Shown here: positions 19,688 to 28,847 of the stretch, in pieces | Layout of the letters: every line of letters begins with the position of its first letter | Numbering within the stretch: position 1 is the stretch's first letter | Origin: Chloroflexota bacterium | GTDB lineage: Bacteria; Chloroflexota; Dehalococcoidia; Lucifugimonadales; GCA-002723415 | DNA length: 64,000 bases | NCBI GenBank assembly: GCA_002721445.1 | Contig: PBKN01000005.1 | Coordinates: 219,689-283,688, forward strand | Direction: 5' to 3' | Notes under the pieces: generated by a model | Databases searched by the model: none | Seen by the model: the letters and a program-made list of their open reading frames with translations, nothing else | What the model was told of the DNA's origin: nothing | Position numbers and translations under genes: made by a program

Positions 19688-20649
19688 TGTTTAAACAAAC
19701 AACAAGTAATACTTTTATTGAAGCCTTTAGAGAAAGTCCACTAGGGTTTATAATTGGCATTATTGATTATTTAATCTCAATAATTAAAAATCCAAAAATT
19801 CTTCTAAGAAATATAAAACAACAACCAACAATGGCTTCAGGTATTATTATTATTGTTCTAATGATAATAATAAGCTTATTCTCACCCATTTTGATGACGT
19901 ACGATCCAAATGATGTTGAAATGGATGATAGATTTCAACCTCCTGGTGAAAAATCTGAAGAAACTGGTAGAACATATTGGTTTGGTTCTGATGCATTTGG
20001 TAGAGATATATATAGTAGAACTATAGATGGAGGAAAAGTTTCGTTATTTATAGGATTTGCTGTTGCCTCTTTAAGTGTTTTACTTGGTGCAATTTTCGGC
20101 TCCATAGCAGGATATTTTCGTATGATTGATTCAGTATTAATGAGAGTTATGGATGGAATTATGGCTATTCCTAGCTTATTATTAGCTATAGCATTAATGA
20201 TGCTGCTGCAACCAGGAGTATGGACTGTTATTACTGCAATAGTCATTGTTGACACGCCCAGGATGACAAGAGTAGCAAGGGCATCTGTTCTTAGTTTAAG
20301 AGAACAAGTCTACATTGAAGCCGCAAAAGCAGTAGGAGCAGGATATGTTAGAATAATTGGTAGGCACATAATCCCCAACCTTATAGCCCCTTTAATCATC
20401 ATGGGAACTTTTGTAGCAGCTGGAGCAATGTTAACAGAAGCGTATCTAAGCTTTCTCGGAGCTGGAGTACCTCCTTCAACTCAAGCTACTTGGGGTAATG
20501 TTATGGCTGAAGGAAGAGGATTTATACATAAAGCCATGTGGGTAATATTTTACCCTGGTTTGTTTTTAGCAATTGCAGTTACATCTATCAATTTAATGGG
20601 TGATGGACTTAGGGATATGCTAGATCCAAAACTAAGACGTAGACTATAG
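19687..20649 (+). CDS. ABC transporter permease, DppC/OppC type
   Basis: A 320-residue permease with the DppC layout: an N-terminal cytoplasmic stretch of about 45 residues, a first helix (GIIIIVLMIIISLFSPIL), then the motif FGSDAFGRDIYSRTIDGG and the EAA loop RVARASVLSLREQVYIEAAKAVGAGYVRIIGRHIIPN. The start overlaps the dppB-like stop by one base. No ATPase subunit follows: the next gene, 5 bp away, is convergent. The transporter must use ATPases encoded elsewhere. Confidence 0.96.
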   Translation: MFKQTTSNTFIEAFRESPLGFIIGIIDYLISIIKNPKILLRNIKQQPTMASGIIIIVLMIIISLFSPILMTYDPNDVEMDDRFQPPGEKSEETGRTYWFGSDAFGRDIYSRTIDGGKVSLFIGFAVASLSVLLGAIFGSIAGYFRMIDSVLMRVMDGIMAIPSLLLAIALMMLLQPGVWTVITAIVIVDTPRMTRVARASVLSLREQVYIEAAKAVGAGYVRIIGRHIIPNLIAPLIIMGTFVAAGAMLTEAYLSFLGAGVPPSTQATWGNVMAEGRGFIHKAMWVIFYPGLFLAIAVTSINLMGDGLRDMLDPKLRRRL

Positions 20650-20654
20650 AGTAA

Positions 20655-22046
20655 TTATTCTATAGCATATATAAACCCATCTTCAGACGTTAGATATACT
20701 ACTCCTCCAGAATAAGATGGACTAGCTTTAATTTGGCCCTCAGTATTAAATACCCAAATATTTTTTCCAGTATTTATATCAACTGCATGTAGATCTCCAC
20801 TAGCATCACCTATATATACAATGCTACCAGCAATTAACGGAGAGCTAAGGTTCAAACTTTTCAAAGAATACTCCCAATCTTTATTCCCTGTTTTTTCATC
20901 TACTTTAATCAGATTACCTGAATAACCTGCAGCATACACTTTATTTTCATATAATGCTGGAGTTGTATAATACCCTCCTCCTCCACTTGCAGCCCATACA
21001 AAACCTCTTTGATGAGGAATAGAATTAGTTAACCCTAAAAAGAATAATTGAGATTTGAATCTTAAAATAAAACCATCTCCAGGTAGATTAATAGAATTCC
21101 AGTCAACTGCTTTAATACCTCCTGAAGGGTTAGGTACAAATACTAAATCCTCTCCAAAGACTGCAGACCCCGTAGGTTCCCCATCAATTCTAAAAGTAAA
21201 TCTCTTTCTTCCAGTATTTTTATCTAAAATATATAAACCATGATTATACGAAATAATCCCAACTACATCTTTATAAACTGCTGGCGATGAACTAATCCAT
21301 CCTCCAGTATCAAAAGTCCATATTTTTCGCCCATTAACTACATCAAGCGCATACAGTAAACCATTACCAGACCCAATATAAACTATTCCATTCGAAACTG
21401 CAGGAGATCCAGCTACTTTACCACCTAAATCATATTGCCATATTAAACTTCCATCTGATTTATTAATAGAAATAACTTTTCCTAAATTTAAACCTATAAT
21501 TAACTGGTTATCTACAATAGATAGTGTTGAATATATCGGAGATTCTAAATTTTTTTCCCAATTTAGTTTACCATTATCTATATTAAGTGATAATATTCGT
21601 CCATCCCAAGTAGATACATATAAATTTTCACCTTCTATTACTGGACTCGAAAAAATCTTAGAATCGGCGAAATATTTCCATTTTAAAATTCCTTTAGGGT
21701 CTTCTTTATTGCCTATAACTGAAGCACTGTGAATTAAATCACGATGATACATAGGCCAATTATTTCCAGTAGTTAAAATAGATATATTTGATAAAGGTTT
21801 ATCTATTAAAAAATTCGGACTATATCTCTTATAAGCACATCGTCCAAATATAAGTAATAACAAAGCAAATATAAATAAAAACCAAATTACTTTACTGTAT
21901 TTAAGAATTTTTATTCTTTGTGACTTTAAATCACTAACAGATTCATAATTATATAAAGTTAAATTAGACCGACATTCACGACATTTATTAGCATCACTAG
22001 GATTAACAGTGTGGCATGCTGTACAAAATTTTAATTTATTTTCCAT
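20655..22046 (-). CDS. Membrane-anchored PQQ-type beta-propeller with N-terminal zinc ribbon
   Basis: 463 residues. The N-terminus carries a zinc ribbon (FCTACHTVNPSDANKCRECRS), then one transmembrane helix near residues 50-70 (VIWFLFIFALLLLIFGRC), then a PQQ-like propeller with repeated DGRILSLNIDNGKLNWE- and NGLLYALDVVNGRKIWTF-type blades to the C-terminus. The ribbon should be cytoplasmic and the propeller outside. It resembles BamB/YxaL-like WD40-PQQ repeats rather than a PQQ enzyme; no catalytic residues were identified. It is the last gene of the run beginning at dgt, 19 bp after the DUF362 gene. Confidence 0.88.
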   Translation of the reverse strand: MENKLKFCTACHTVNPSDANKCRECRSNLTLYNYESVSDLKSQRIKILKYSKVIWFLFIFALLLLIFGRCAYKRYSPNFLIDKPLSNISILTTGNNWPMYHRDLIHSASVIGNKEDPKGILKWKYFADSKIFSSPVIEGENLYVSTWDGRILSLNIDNGKLNWEKNLESPIYSTLSIVDNQLIIGLNLGKVISINKSDGSLIWQYDLGGKVAGSPAVSNGIVYIGSGNGLLYALDVVNGRKIWTFDTGGWISSSPAVYKDVVGIISYNHGLYILDKNTGRKRFTFRIDGEPTGSAVFGEDLVFVPNPSGGIKAVDWNSINLPGDGFILRFKSQLFFLGLTNSIPHQRGFVWAASGGGGYYTTPALYENKVYAAGYSGNLIKVDEKTGNKDWEYSLKSLNLSSPLIAGSIVYIGDASGDLHAVDINTGKNIWVFNTEGQIKASPSYSGGVVYLTSEDGFIYAIE

Positions 22047-22065
22047 AAAAGTTAATTAAAAAGAA

Positions 22066-23136
22066 TTAGTATTCTTGAAAGAGTTTTCCCCAAGGAGTTT
22101 TTAAAGCTTCATTAATTCTCTTTTTTCCTATAAACCTCAACCAATATTCGTTATGGTAAATATTTGATGCAAAATATGACCAAGGTACCAAAGGAGTTCT
22201 AAGTAATAATTTTTCTAAAGGCTTTAATGGACCCCAGTAAATTAATTTTTGCATTTTACTAGCAAAAGTATTTTCAATATGACTAAATTTCCAGTTAATC
22301 CCTTCAATGCTATCACCTACTATTTCAATATTATTAACATCTCCACAACCAAGGCCTAATTGATTTGCCAAATAAATAAATTTAACCTTCAGAGGATCAA
22401 ATCCCATAAGTTTTGCTGCTACTGCATCAATGGCTACTTGATCTTGGCTTGCTAAAATCACATTTTTTTGGTGCCAACGCATTGCTCTAGGACCAGGCCC
22501 ATCACCAGCCAATGTCCCATCTGAAACTGCAAATATACCAGGATGTATTTCTTTTTGAATTTTTAATAAATCTACAAGAGTCTCGTGAATTACAGAATGT
22601 GTCCAATGCCTTTTATGGTTTAATAAACCTCCAAAAGCATTTTTCATTGCTCCAGTTAAGTTAGTAAAAACATGTGTTTTAACTGTTGGCAAATGGATAA
22701 TATTTTTTCCAATTAAAATCTTCGGAATACTAAACCCTTCAGGGTAGACCTCATCTAAAACCATCATTTTAGAATTTGGTTTATATTCAATCCAATCAGC
22801 TTCTTCAAGGTAAACAGAATCTATTTTATGTTTTTTTTCTACATTTAAATGCTTATTATTTATTGCACCCTCTTTAGCATCAACTACAACAGTGCCATTA
22901 TGAGTAGGTATAACATTAGAGAAATTATCCGCCTTTAAAGTTTCAATTACACCGTCAAGTTGCCATGGAGTAGTTGAACAAGCAGGATAATAATATTGCC
23001 ATGAAATATTGATTTTTAAAATAGTGCCAATATCTTTATTAAGATATTCTTTATACCCAGCTATTTCCATAGCTTTTGATATATCTTGTTTAACAGATTC
23101 TGGTGAAGTAAATAATACTGCTACTTTTGATTTCAT
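22066..23136 (-). CDS. DUF362 domain-containing protein
   Basis: 356 residues from ATG 23136 (MKSKVAVLF), which overlaps the stop of the upstream phosphoribosyltransferase as ATGA; the track start 42 bp earlier lies inside that gene. DUF362 features: IGTILKINISW near the start, HLPTVKTHVFTNLTGAMKNAFGGLL, and FAVSDGTLAGDGPGP with ILASQDQVAIDAVAAKLMGFDP. Many DUF362 proteins carry a ferredoxin domain; none is present here. Function unknown. Coupled translation with the phosphoribosyltransferase suggests a link. Confidence 0.87.
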   Translation of the reverse strand: MKSKVAVLFTSPESVKQDISKAMEIAGYKEYLNKDIGTILKINISWQYYYPACSTTPWQLDGVIETLKADNFSNVIPTHNGTVVVDAKEGAINNKHLNVEKKHKIDSVYLEEADWIEYKPNSKMMVLDEVYPEGFSIPKILIGKNIIHLPTVKTHVFTNLTGAMKNAFGGLLNHKRHWTHSVIHETLVDLLKIQKEIHPGIFAVSDGTLAGDGPGPRAMRWHQKNVILASQDQVAIDAVAAKLMGFDPLKVKFIYLANQLGLGCGDVNNIEIVGDSIEGINWKFSHIENTFASKMQKLIYWGPLKPLEKLLLRTPLVPWSYFASNIYHNEYWLRFIGKKRINEALKTPWGKLFQEY

Positions 23137-23588
23137 ATTGGAGTATTCCACCACGACTCCCACGGAAAATGTATCCAAGTTTTTGTGGAGTCTTTAGCTA
23201 TTTCGTTGACATAATAATGGGGATCAAAATTACACTCATTATTCCAATACAGGACAGCATATCTAACATCTACTCCGTTAGCTCTCTCTATAATATATTT
23301 TGAAATTTTATTGAAGGTTTCACCAGAATCACATACATCATCTACAATTAGAACTTGTTTATCTGATTTGCGTGGTAGGTATGTTTCCCACTCTGGATAA
23401 TCACGCAGGGCTGCTTTAACAGGTGTAAATGGTTTCTTCATCCAATGAGACATCATAACGCCAGGGATAAGACCTCCTCTTGATAATCCTACAATCACAT
23501 CTGGGTCAAACTTATCCAGTAATATTTCTCTGCAAAGAGAGTTTACATCCCTTCGCATCTCTTCCCACGAATACCATAGTTTATTCAT
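23133..23588 (-). CDS. Phosphoribosyltransferase domain protein (xanthine/hypoxanthine PRT-like)
   Basis: A 151-residue type I PRT. The PRPP-binding motif is VLIVDDVCDSGETF, with a flexible loop before it and DVIVGLSRGGLIPGVMMSHW in the N-terminal half, as in short archaeal-like purine PRTs. It transfers ribose-phosphate from PRPP to a base, probably a purine; the base cannot be identified. It lies 40 bp downstream of rpoD and its stop overlaps the DUF362 start. Confidence 0.88.
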   Translation of the reverse strand: MNKLWYSWEEMRRDVNSLCREILLDKFDPDVIVGLSRGGLIPGVMMSHWMKKPFTPVKAALRDYPEWETYLPRKSDKQVLIVDDVCDSGETFNKISKYIIERANGVDVRYAVLYWNNECNFDPHYYVNEIAKDSTKTWIHFPWESWWNTPI

Positions 23589-23628
23589 AATCCATCAACT
23601 TTATTAATGAGACTCACGCTAGATATTT

Positions 23629-25137
23629 TTATTCTAAGAAATCCCTTAATTTTTTTGACCTACTAGGATGTCTTAATTTCCTAAGAGCTTTAGCTTCAAT
23701 TTGCCTTATTCTCTCTCTAGTAACTCCAAATTCTCTTCCTACTTCTTCTAATGTACGCCCTCTACCATCTTCTAATCCAAAGCGAAGCTGTAAAACTCTT
23801 GCTTCTCTTTCACTAAGAGTTTCAAGCACATCTTCAACTTGCTCTTTTAATAATTGATAAGAAGCAGCTTCTGCAGGAGCTAAAGCCGATCTATCTTCAA
23901 TAAAATCTCCTAAATGACTGTCTTCTTCTTCTCCAATAGGAGTTTCAAGAGAAACTGGTTCTTGTGATATTTTCAATATCTCACGAACTTTTTCTGGCAC
24001 AACTTCCATGCCTTCACCAATTTCTTCACTAGTTGGCTCTCTACCATATTCTTGGACAAGTCTTCTTGTTACTCTTAATAGCTTATTTATTGTTTCTACC
24101 ATGTGAACAGGTATTCTTATAGTACGAGCTTGGTCTGCAATTGCTCTTGTTATAGCCTGTCTAATCCACCAAGTAGCATAAGTACTAAATTTATATCCTT
24201 TTCTATAATCAAATTTTTCAACAGCACGAATTAAACCTATATTGCCTTCTTGAATTAAATCTAAAAGAGTCATACCTCTGCCAATATATTTTTTTGCCAC
24301 GCTTACAACTAATCTTAAATTTGCCTCAGCTAGGTGAGATTGTGCATCTTGACCAGCATCTCTTCTTTTAAGCAAATACGAACTAAATACAAATTCAAAA
24401 GATTCTAATTTTTTTGTAAATTCTTTATCTTTTAAAGCAAGAGATAAGGCTTCTAATGTATCAATCTTGTCTAATAATTCAATTATATCCTCAGGAACAA
24501 TACGCACATTTAAAGCTAGATTTTTAATCTCAGAAGCAATATCTTGTGGTTCTATATTTAATATTTCTGACAAAAAGTTTAATTTTTCTTCGGGCAATTC
24601 AGCATCTACAGCAATTCTAATATCAGAGGATTCAAGAAATAAATCCTTTACAGTCCATGAATCTCTCTCAATCTGAGCACTTTTACCAATTGCATTTAAC
24701 AATTCACCTTGGCTAACTAAATAGTTCAAAGCTCGATTAATGTACATCCAGGATCTTACTGGTTGAATTTCAGAATCAGCATATTCTTTATCAAGCCTTT
24801 CTAAAAACCTTAAACTTTCTAAATGTCTTGCTAAAGAGCTTTCTTCAGCAGCTTTTAGAAGCCCGACTCTTCCGATCTCCCTTAGATACATTCTAACTGG
24901 ATCATCTATAATATCAGAATTTTCAAGCGCATCAATCCAGCCTTCATTTTTTTCTTCATCAGCATCTACATCATTTTCAGATAAATCAGATTGATCAGGA
25001 TTATTCTTAGAAAAACTAGATCTTTGTTTATCAGATATACTACTTGCCAAATTAATTATTTCACTAGCATTTGGAGAGTGCTCCATAGTCTCTTTATATA
25101 CATCAGAATTATCTGGGTCATCATCGCCAATGTTCAT
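23629..25137 (-). CDS. rpoD: Primary RNA polymerase sigma factor (RpoD/SigA)
   Basis: A 502-residue group 1 sigma70 factor. After an acidic N-terminus of about 75 residues come region 1.2 ([17 protein letters not shown]), region 2 with [30 protein letters not shown] and [14 protein letters not shown], region 3 ([13 protein letters not shown]) and region 4 with the [34 protein letters not shown]. Predicted -10/-35 elements in this window match what such a factor reads. It lies 30 bp after dnaG, the classical macromolecular-synthesis pairing; rpsU is not present. Confidence 0.97.
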   Translation of the reverse strand: MNIGDDDPDNSDVYKETMEHSPNASEIINLASSISDKQRSSFSKNNPDQSDLSENDVDADEEKNEGWIDALENSDIIDDPVRMYLREIGRVGLLKAAEESSLARHLESLRFLERLDKEYADSEIQPVRSWMYINRALNYLVSQGELLNAIGKSAQIERDSWTVKDLFLESSDIRIAVDAELPEEKLNFLSEILNIEPQDIASEIKNLALNVRIVPEDIIELLDKIDTLEALSLALKDKEFTKKLESFEFVFSSYLLKRRDAGQDAQSHLAEANLRLVVSVAKKYIGRGMTLLDLIQEGNIGLIRAVEKFDYRKGYKFSTYATWWIRQAITRAIADQARTIRIPVHMVETINKLLRVTRRLVQEYGREPTSEEIGEGMEVVPEKVREILKISQEPVSLETPIGEEEDSHLGDFIEDRSALAPAEAASYQLLKEQVEDVLETLSEREARVLQLRFGLEDGRGRTLEEVGREFGVTRERIRQIEAKALRKLRHPSRSKKLRDFLE

Positions 25138-25167
25138 TTTACCCTCTACTTACTTTAAAACTCTAAA

Positions 25168-26934
25168 TTATTTTTTTAAAAATGATTGTTTAATCAATTT
25201 ATTTAATTCAACTATTTTATCTTCTAAATCTCTAGAAGGAGGAATTTTTTCATGCTTAGTTGACAAAATTTCTTTTTGTAGCTCAAGCAGGTGATCCCTC
25301 TCCAACCTATTTAAACATTCAAATAAAGCATCTTTTTTTTGCTTCATATCTAATGAAACAGATTCATTAGATAACATTTCAGTTAATAAATTAAGCAAAT
25401 ATCCATCTAAATCATTACTCAATTGATTAATATTAGATGAATCTCGCCATCTCATAAATATTTCTTTATATTCACTATTTGAAAAATTTTCTGGAGAAAA
25501 TTCAAATACATATTCTTTAAATTCTGGGTTATCTAATAATAAGCATAATACATATTTTTCTAATTGTCCCTCTGTTTTTGGGTTTAAATTCGATATTAAA
25601 TGCGAATCATCTTTTTTTCTATAAATTACTTTATTATTTTTCAAGCTAGAGAAACTGGCCCTTACTGAACTCTCACTAACATCTAATTTCTTAGATAATA
25701 ATCTAATATATTTATCCTGATCAAAATAGTTATCAATTGAAGTAATTAGAGGGAAAATATTTTTTACTAATTGCATTTTTCCTTCTCCAGATTGTATATC
25801 TATTTTTAAGGATAAAATACGTATTAAATAATCAATTAAAGGTTCAGCATTATTAATAATAAATTCCCACTTTTCAGAATCTTTACGAATTAATTCATCA
25901 GGATCCTGTCCTTGAGGCACTTCAGCAATTTTCAAACTAAAAGAAGTGCTCTTCTTGTTTGTAAACGACTGATTACGAGAAGTTTGAGAATTTCCTATTA
26001 ATTCCCATGCAGAATCTAAGCTTCTTAAAGTTGCTTCCTGACCAGCAAAGTCAGCATCTAAAGCTAATACAAATTCATTACCTATTAATTTCAAAGCCCC
26101 TACTTGTTGTTTAGTAATTGCTGTACCCATAGAAGCTACAACATTATTGTAACCATTTTGATGTGCAGCGATTACATCCATATACCCTTCAACAATAATT
26201 GCTTTTTTTGATTTTTTTATTTGACCATATGCTAAATTTAATCCGTATAATATTGATTTTTTATCAAATATAGAAGTTGCAGATGTATTTACATATTTTG
26301 GCATTGAATCATCTAAAGATCTGGCCCCAAATCCTATAACATTCCCTTTCCAATCATGAATTGGAAACATTAATCGATTTTTAAAAAAATCTCTGTAACC
26401 TGAATCAAATTTTTTTATAAGTCCTGCTGATTCACAAATGTTCTCATTCAATCCTTTAGATTTTAAGTGAGAAGTCAAATCTCCCAAACTCAATCCAATT
26501 TTAAATTTCTCTGCTGTTTCATTGTCTACACCTCTTTTTAACAAATATTTATTGGCATAGTCAGCATTACTAGAATTCAAATTTTCTTGAAAAAATTCTA
26601 AAGCTACAATATTTGCTTGATACAATTCTTTAAATTTAGAGTCGTTCTTTTTTTCTTTTAACTCAACTCCTGTTTTATTAGCAAGGAATTTAATTGATTC
26701 GCCAAAACCAATAGACTCCATCCTCATAACAAATGAAAAAACATCTCCTCCAGTGCCACATGCCCCAAAACAATGCCATGATTGCCGATCAGGATTTACT
26801 ATAAATGAAGGTGTTTTTTCAGAATGAAAAGGACATATTGATTTAAAATATTTCCCTGATTGGTTAATAGAAACATAATTAGAAACAATATCTATGATAT
26901 CTGCTTTAGTTCTAATTTCTTCAATAACACTCAT
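25168..26934 (-). CDS. dnaG: DNA primase DnaG
   Basis: A 588-residue primase. The CHC2 zinc finger at residues ~36-66 reads CPFHSEKTPSF then WHCFGACGTGGDVFSF. The catalytic TOPRIM domain has AIIVEGYMDVIAAHQNG and FVLALDADFAGQEAT. The C-terminal DnaB-interacting part is divergent, as usual. It makes RNA primers for replication. Flanked by rpoD downstream and by two small unknown genes and dgt upstream. Confidence 0.96.
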   Translation of the reverse strand: MSVIEEIRTKADIIDIVSNYVSINQSGKYFKSICPFHSEKTPSFIVNPDRQSWHCFGACGTGGDVFSFVMRMESIGFGESIKFLANKTGVELKEKKNDSKFKELYQANIVALEFFQENLNSSNADYANKYLLKRGVDNETAEKFKIGLSLGDLTSHLKSKGLNENICESAGLIKKFDSGYRDFFKNRLMFPIHDWKGNVIGFGARSLDDSMPKYVNTSATSIFDKKSILYGLNLAYGQIKKSKKAIIVEGYMDVIAAHQNGYNNVVASMGTAITKQQVGALKLIGNEFVLALDADFAGQEATLRSLDSAWELIGNSQTSRNQSFTNKKSTSFSLKIAEVPQGQDPDELIRKDSEKWEFIINNAEPLIDYLIRILSLKIDIQSGEGKMQLVKNIFPLITSIDNYFDQDKYIRLLSKKLDVSESSVRASFSSLKNNKVIYRKKDDSHLISNLNPKTEGQLEKYVLCLLLDNPEFKEYVFEFSPENFSNSEYKEIFMRWRDSSNINQLSNDLDGYLLNLLTEMLSNESVSLDMKQKKDALFECLNRLERDHLLELQKEILSTKHEKIPPSRDLEDKIVELNKLIKQSFLKK

Positions 26935-26980
26935 AAAAATACCTAATTAAAATTAATAATTTAATATAACCTTATAATCC

Positions 26981-27346
26981 TTAAAGCTTTTTTCTTTCAG
27001 ATTCAGAATATGAAAAATTAGTAATCATATTAATTGGTTTTTTCACACTTTTAACATGCCTATCTAAATGATCAATTATACTTCGTATATCAACTAAAAT
27101 TTCTCCTATAGAATCCCATCCATGGTCCTCATTTAAAAGTATTTTTAATTTATTTTCTAAATCTTTAGATGCACTCCAGCAATCAGATAAATCTGTACAT
27201 AATACAGCCAGCTGCTGATCAAAATCATCAGGCAATTCCATCTCTTTAAACTTAACTAAAATTCTATGTGCAAGTTCCGCAACCTGCCTAGGCTTAGAAA
27301 AGCCAGGCTGTAATTCAAAATTATATTCATTATTAGTATTAGTCAT
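26981..27346 (-). CDS. Small unknown protein in the dgt-dnaG operon (121 aa)
   Basis: I do not recognise this protein. It is predicted all-helical and soluble, with amphipathic segments such as PRQVAELAHRILVKFKEM and EILVDIRSIIDHLDRHVK; no Cys motif or membrane segment. Its start overlaps the end of the 83-aa gene by 4 bp (ATGA), and it lies 46 bp before dnaG. The overlap and shared strand make co-translation with its neighbours likely. Confidence 0.7.
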   Translation of the reverse strand: MTNTNNEYNFELQPGFSKPRQVAELAHRILVKFKEMELPDDFDQQLAVLCTDLSDCWSASKDLENKLKILLNEDHGWDSIGEILVDIRSIIDHLDRHVKSVKKPINMITNFSYSESERKKL

Positions 27347-27594
27347 TTAGAAAACACATAATGTGAAGCATAGGATGTCCAAGGTTCTCTTATATGCTCT
27401 AAAGCTTTTTTCTGAACATCTGGTTTCATACAATCTATTTGTTTAAATATATATTTCCAAATAGAATCTACCTCTTTGTGCCACGGTTCAAACTCAAGTC
27501 CGTACGGATCTCTTTGCATAGATTCTAAATGTTCTTGAATTAATAATATATTAATTTCAACTTTTTTTAATCGGATTTTGTCATTTATATACAA
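27343..27594 (-). CDS. Small unknown protein downstream of dgt (83 aa)
   Basis: I do not recognise this protein. It is short, charged and Trp-rich (EPWHKEVDSIWKYIFKQIDC, HIREPWTSYASHYVF), probably helical. It starts 2 bp after dgt ends and overlaps the next gene by 4 bp, so it sits within a tightly packed operon. A replication or nucleotide-pool role is only a guess from position. Confidence 0.65.
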   Translation of the reverse strand: MYINDKIRLKKVEINILLIQEHLESMQRDPYGLEFEPWHKEVDSIWKYIFKQIDCMKPDVQKKALEHIREPWTSYASHYVFSK

Positions 27595-27596
27595 GT

Positions 27597-28664
27597 TCAG
27601 GTCCTAATTAATGATTTAGCTATTCCAGGCTGGATTTTTTCAGCAAAACGAATAGCATAATTATCAGTCATACCAGCAATATAATCTACAATAACACTAT
27701 TTTTGTCTTTATTCCAACTAGTATATTCTTTGGGTACATAATCTAAATTTAAATTAAGAAATTCATATAAAGCTCTAATTATTTGACGAGCAACTTTTCC
27801 TTCCTCACTTAAATCTTCTGGCATATAAACATTTTCAAACATAAATTCTCTAAATTGATAAAATACAACTTTTATTTCATTACTCATCGATATAACAGGA
27901 AATATATCTGATCTCTCAGCATGTTCAATAGATTTTTGAGAATTTAAAATTATATCTTTAACTAACGTATTTACTCTTTCAGAATGAGATTTACCTAAAA
28001 CCTCTATGATATCTGAAGGTATATCATCAAATTGTAAGACTTTTGCTCTAAAAGCATCCTGAATATCATGATTCAAATAAGCAATAGCGTCAGATAATCG
28101 ACATATCTGACCTTCGAGCGACAAATTATCTGATGATAATTTGCTTAAAAAATCCCCTCTAGGTTTTGAATGAAGCATAATTCCTTGTCTAACATCACGC
28201 GTTAAATTAAGACCTCTACCATCTTTCTCAATTTTTTCAACGGTCCTAACACTTTGTAAACTATGCTTAAAACCATGAATATATATTTTATCAATTTCAT
28301 CTTCTCCTATATGACCAAAAGGAGTATGGCCTAAATCATGTCCTAAAGATATTGCCTCAGTTAGATCTTCATTTAAATTAAGCGCTCTAGCTATAGTTCT
28401 TGAAATCTGTGAAACTTCTAAAGTATGAGTAAGTCGTGTAACAAAATGATCACCTAAAGGAGATATAAAGACCTGAGTTTTATGTTTTAATCTACGAAAT
28501 GCTTTTGAATGTAATATTCTATCCCTATCACGTTGGTACTCAGTCCTAAACTGGCAAGATTTTTCTTTAATATCACGACCAATATTTAAATAAGATTTAG
28601 ATGCAAATTTTGAAAAAGAATTTTCTCTTTCCTCTAAAATTTTTCTTATATTATTTTTAACCAT
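27597..28664 (-). CDS. dgt: Deoxyguanosinetriphosphate triphosphohydrolase-like HD protein
   Basis: A 355-residue HD-domain hydrolase of the dGTPase family, which cleaves dNTPs to nucleoside and triphosphate. Signatures: EYQRDRDRILHSKAFRRLKHKTQVFISPLGDHFVTRLTHTLEVSQISR, with the HD metal site in SLGHDLGHTPFGHIGE and a later SDAIAYLNHDIQDAF. The length suits the shorter type-2 group rather than E. coli Dgt. A dgt-dnaG neighbourhood is known in actinobacteria. First gene of the long minus-strand run to 20655. Confidence 0.93.
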   Translation of the reverse strand: MVKNNIRKILEERENSFSKFASKSYLNIGRDIKEKSCQFRTEYQRDRDRILHSKAFRRLKHKTQVFISPLGDHFVTRLTHTLEVSQISRTIARALNLNEDLTEAISLGHDLGHTPFGHIGEDEIDKIYIHGFKHSLQSVRTVEKIEKDGRGLNLTRDVRQGIMLHSKPRGDFLSKLSSDNLSLEGQICRLSDAIAYLNHDIQDAFRAKVLQFDDIPSDIIEVLGKSHSERVNTLVKDIILNSQKSIEHAERSDIFPVISMSNEIKVVFYQFREFMFENVYMPEDLSEEGKVARQIIRALYEFLNLNLDYVPKEYTSWNKDKNSVIVDYIAGMTDNYAIRFAEKIQPGIAKSLIRT

Positions 28665-28784
28665 ATGATGAATTTCTTAAATATTGTTAAATTTATTTTA
28701 AATTATTCAGATAAATTCTATATAAATGGACTAGAATATTCAAATTACAATTTTAATCAAAAATCCCAACTCTATACCAAATTG

Positions 28785-28813
28785 TTGAAAATAAAACTTA
28801 TCAATGGTACAAC
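28785..28813 (+). promoter_or_regulatory. Putative promoter of the SelA-like gene
   Basis: TTGAAA (28785-28790), a 17-nt spacer, and TACAAC (28808-28813), about 35 nt before the start at 28848, which has a GAGGAAG ribosome site. The rest of the 183-bp gap to dgt shows nothing else recognisable. Confidence 0.4.
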
Positions 28814-28847
28814 TATTACTAATTTTCAATCAAAATAGAGGAAGTAC

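Noticed and set aside
20644-20665. CTATAGA-N8-TCTATAG hairpin between convergent genes as a bidirectional terminator
   Set aside because: Stem is only 7 bp and AT-rich, with no T-run on either side.
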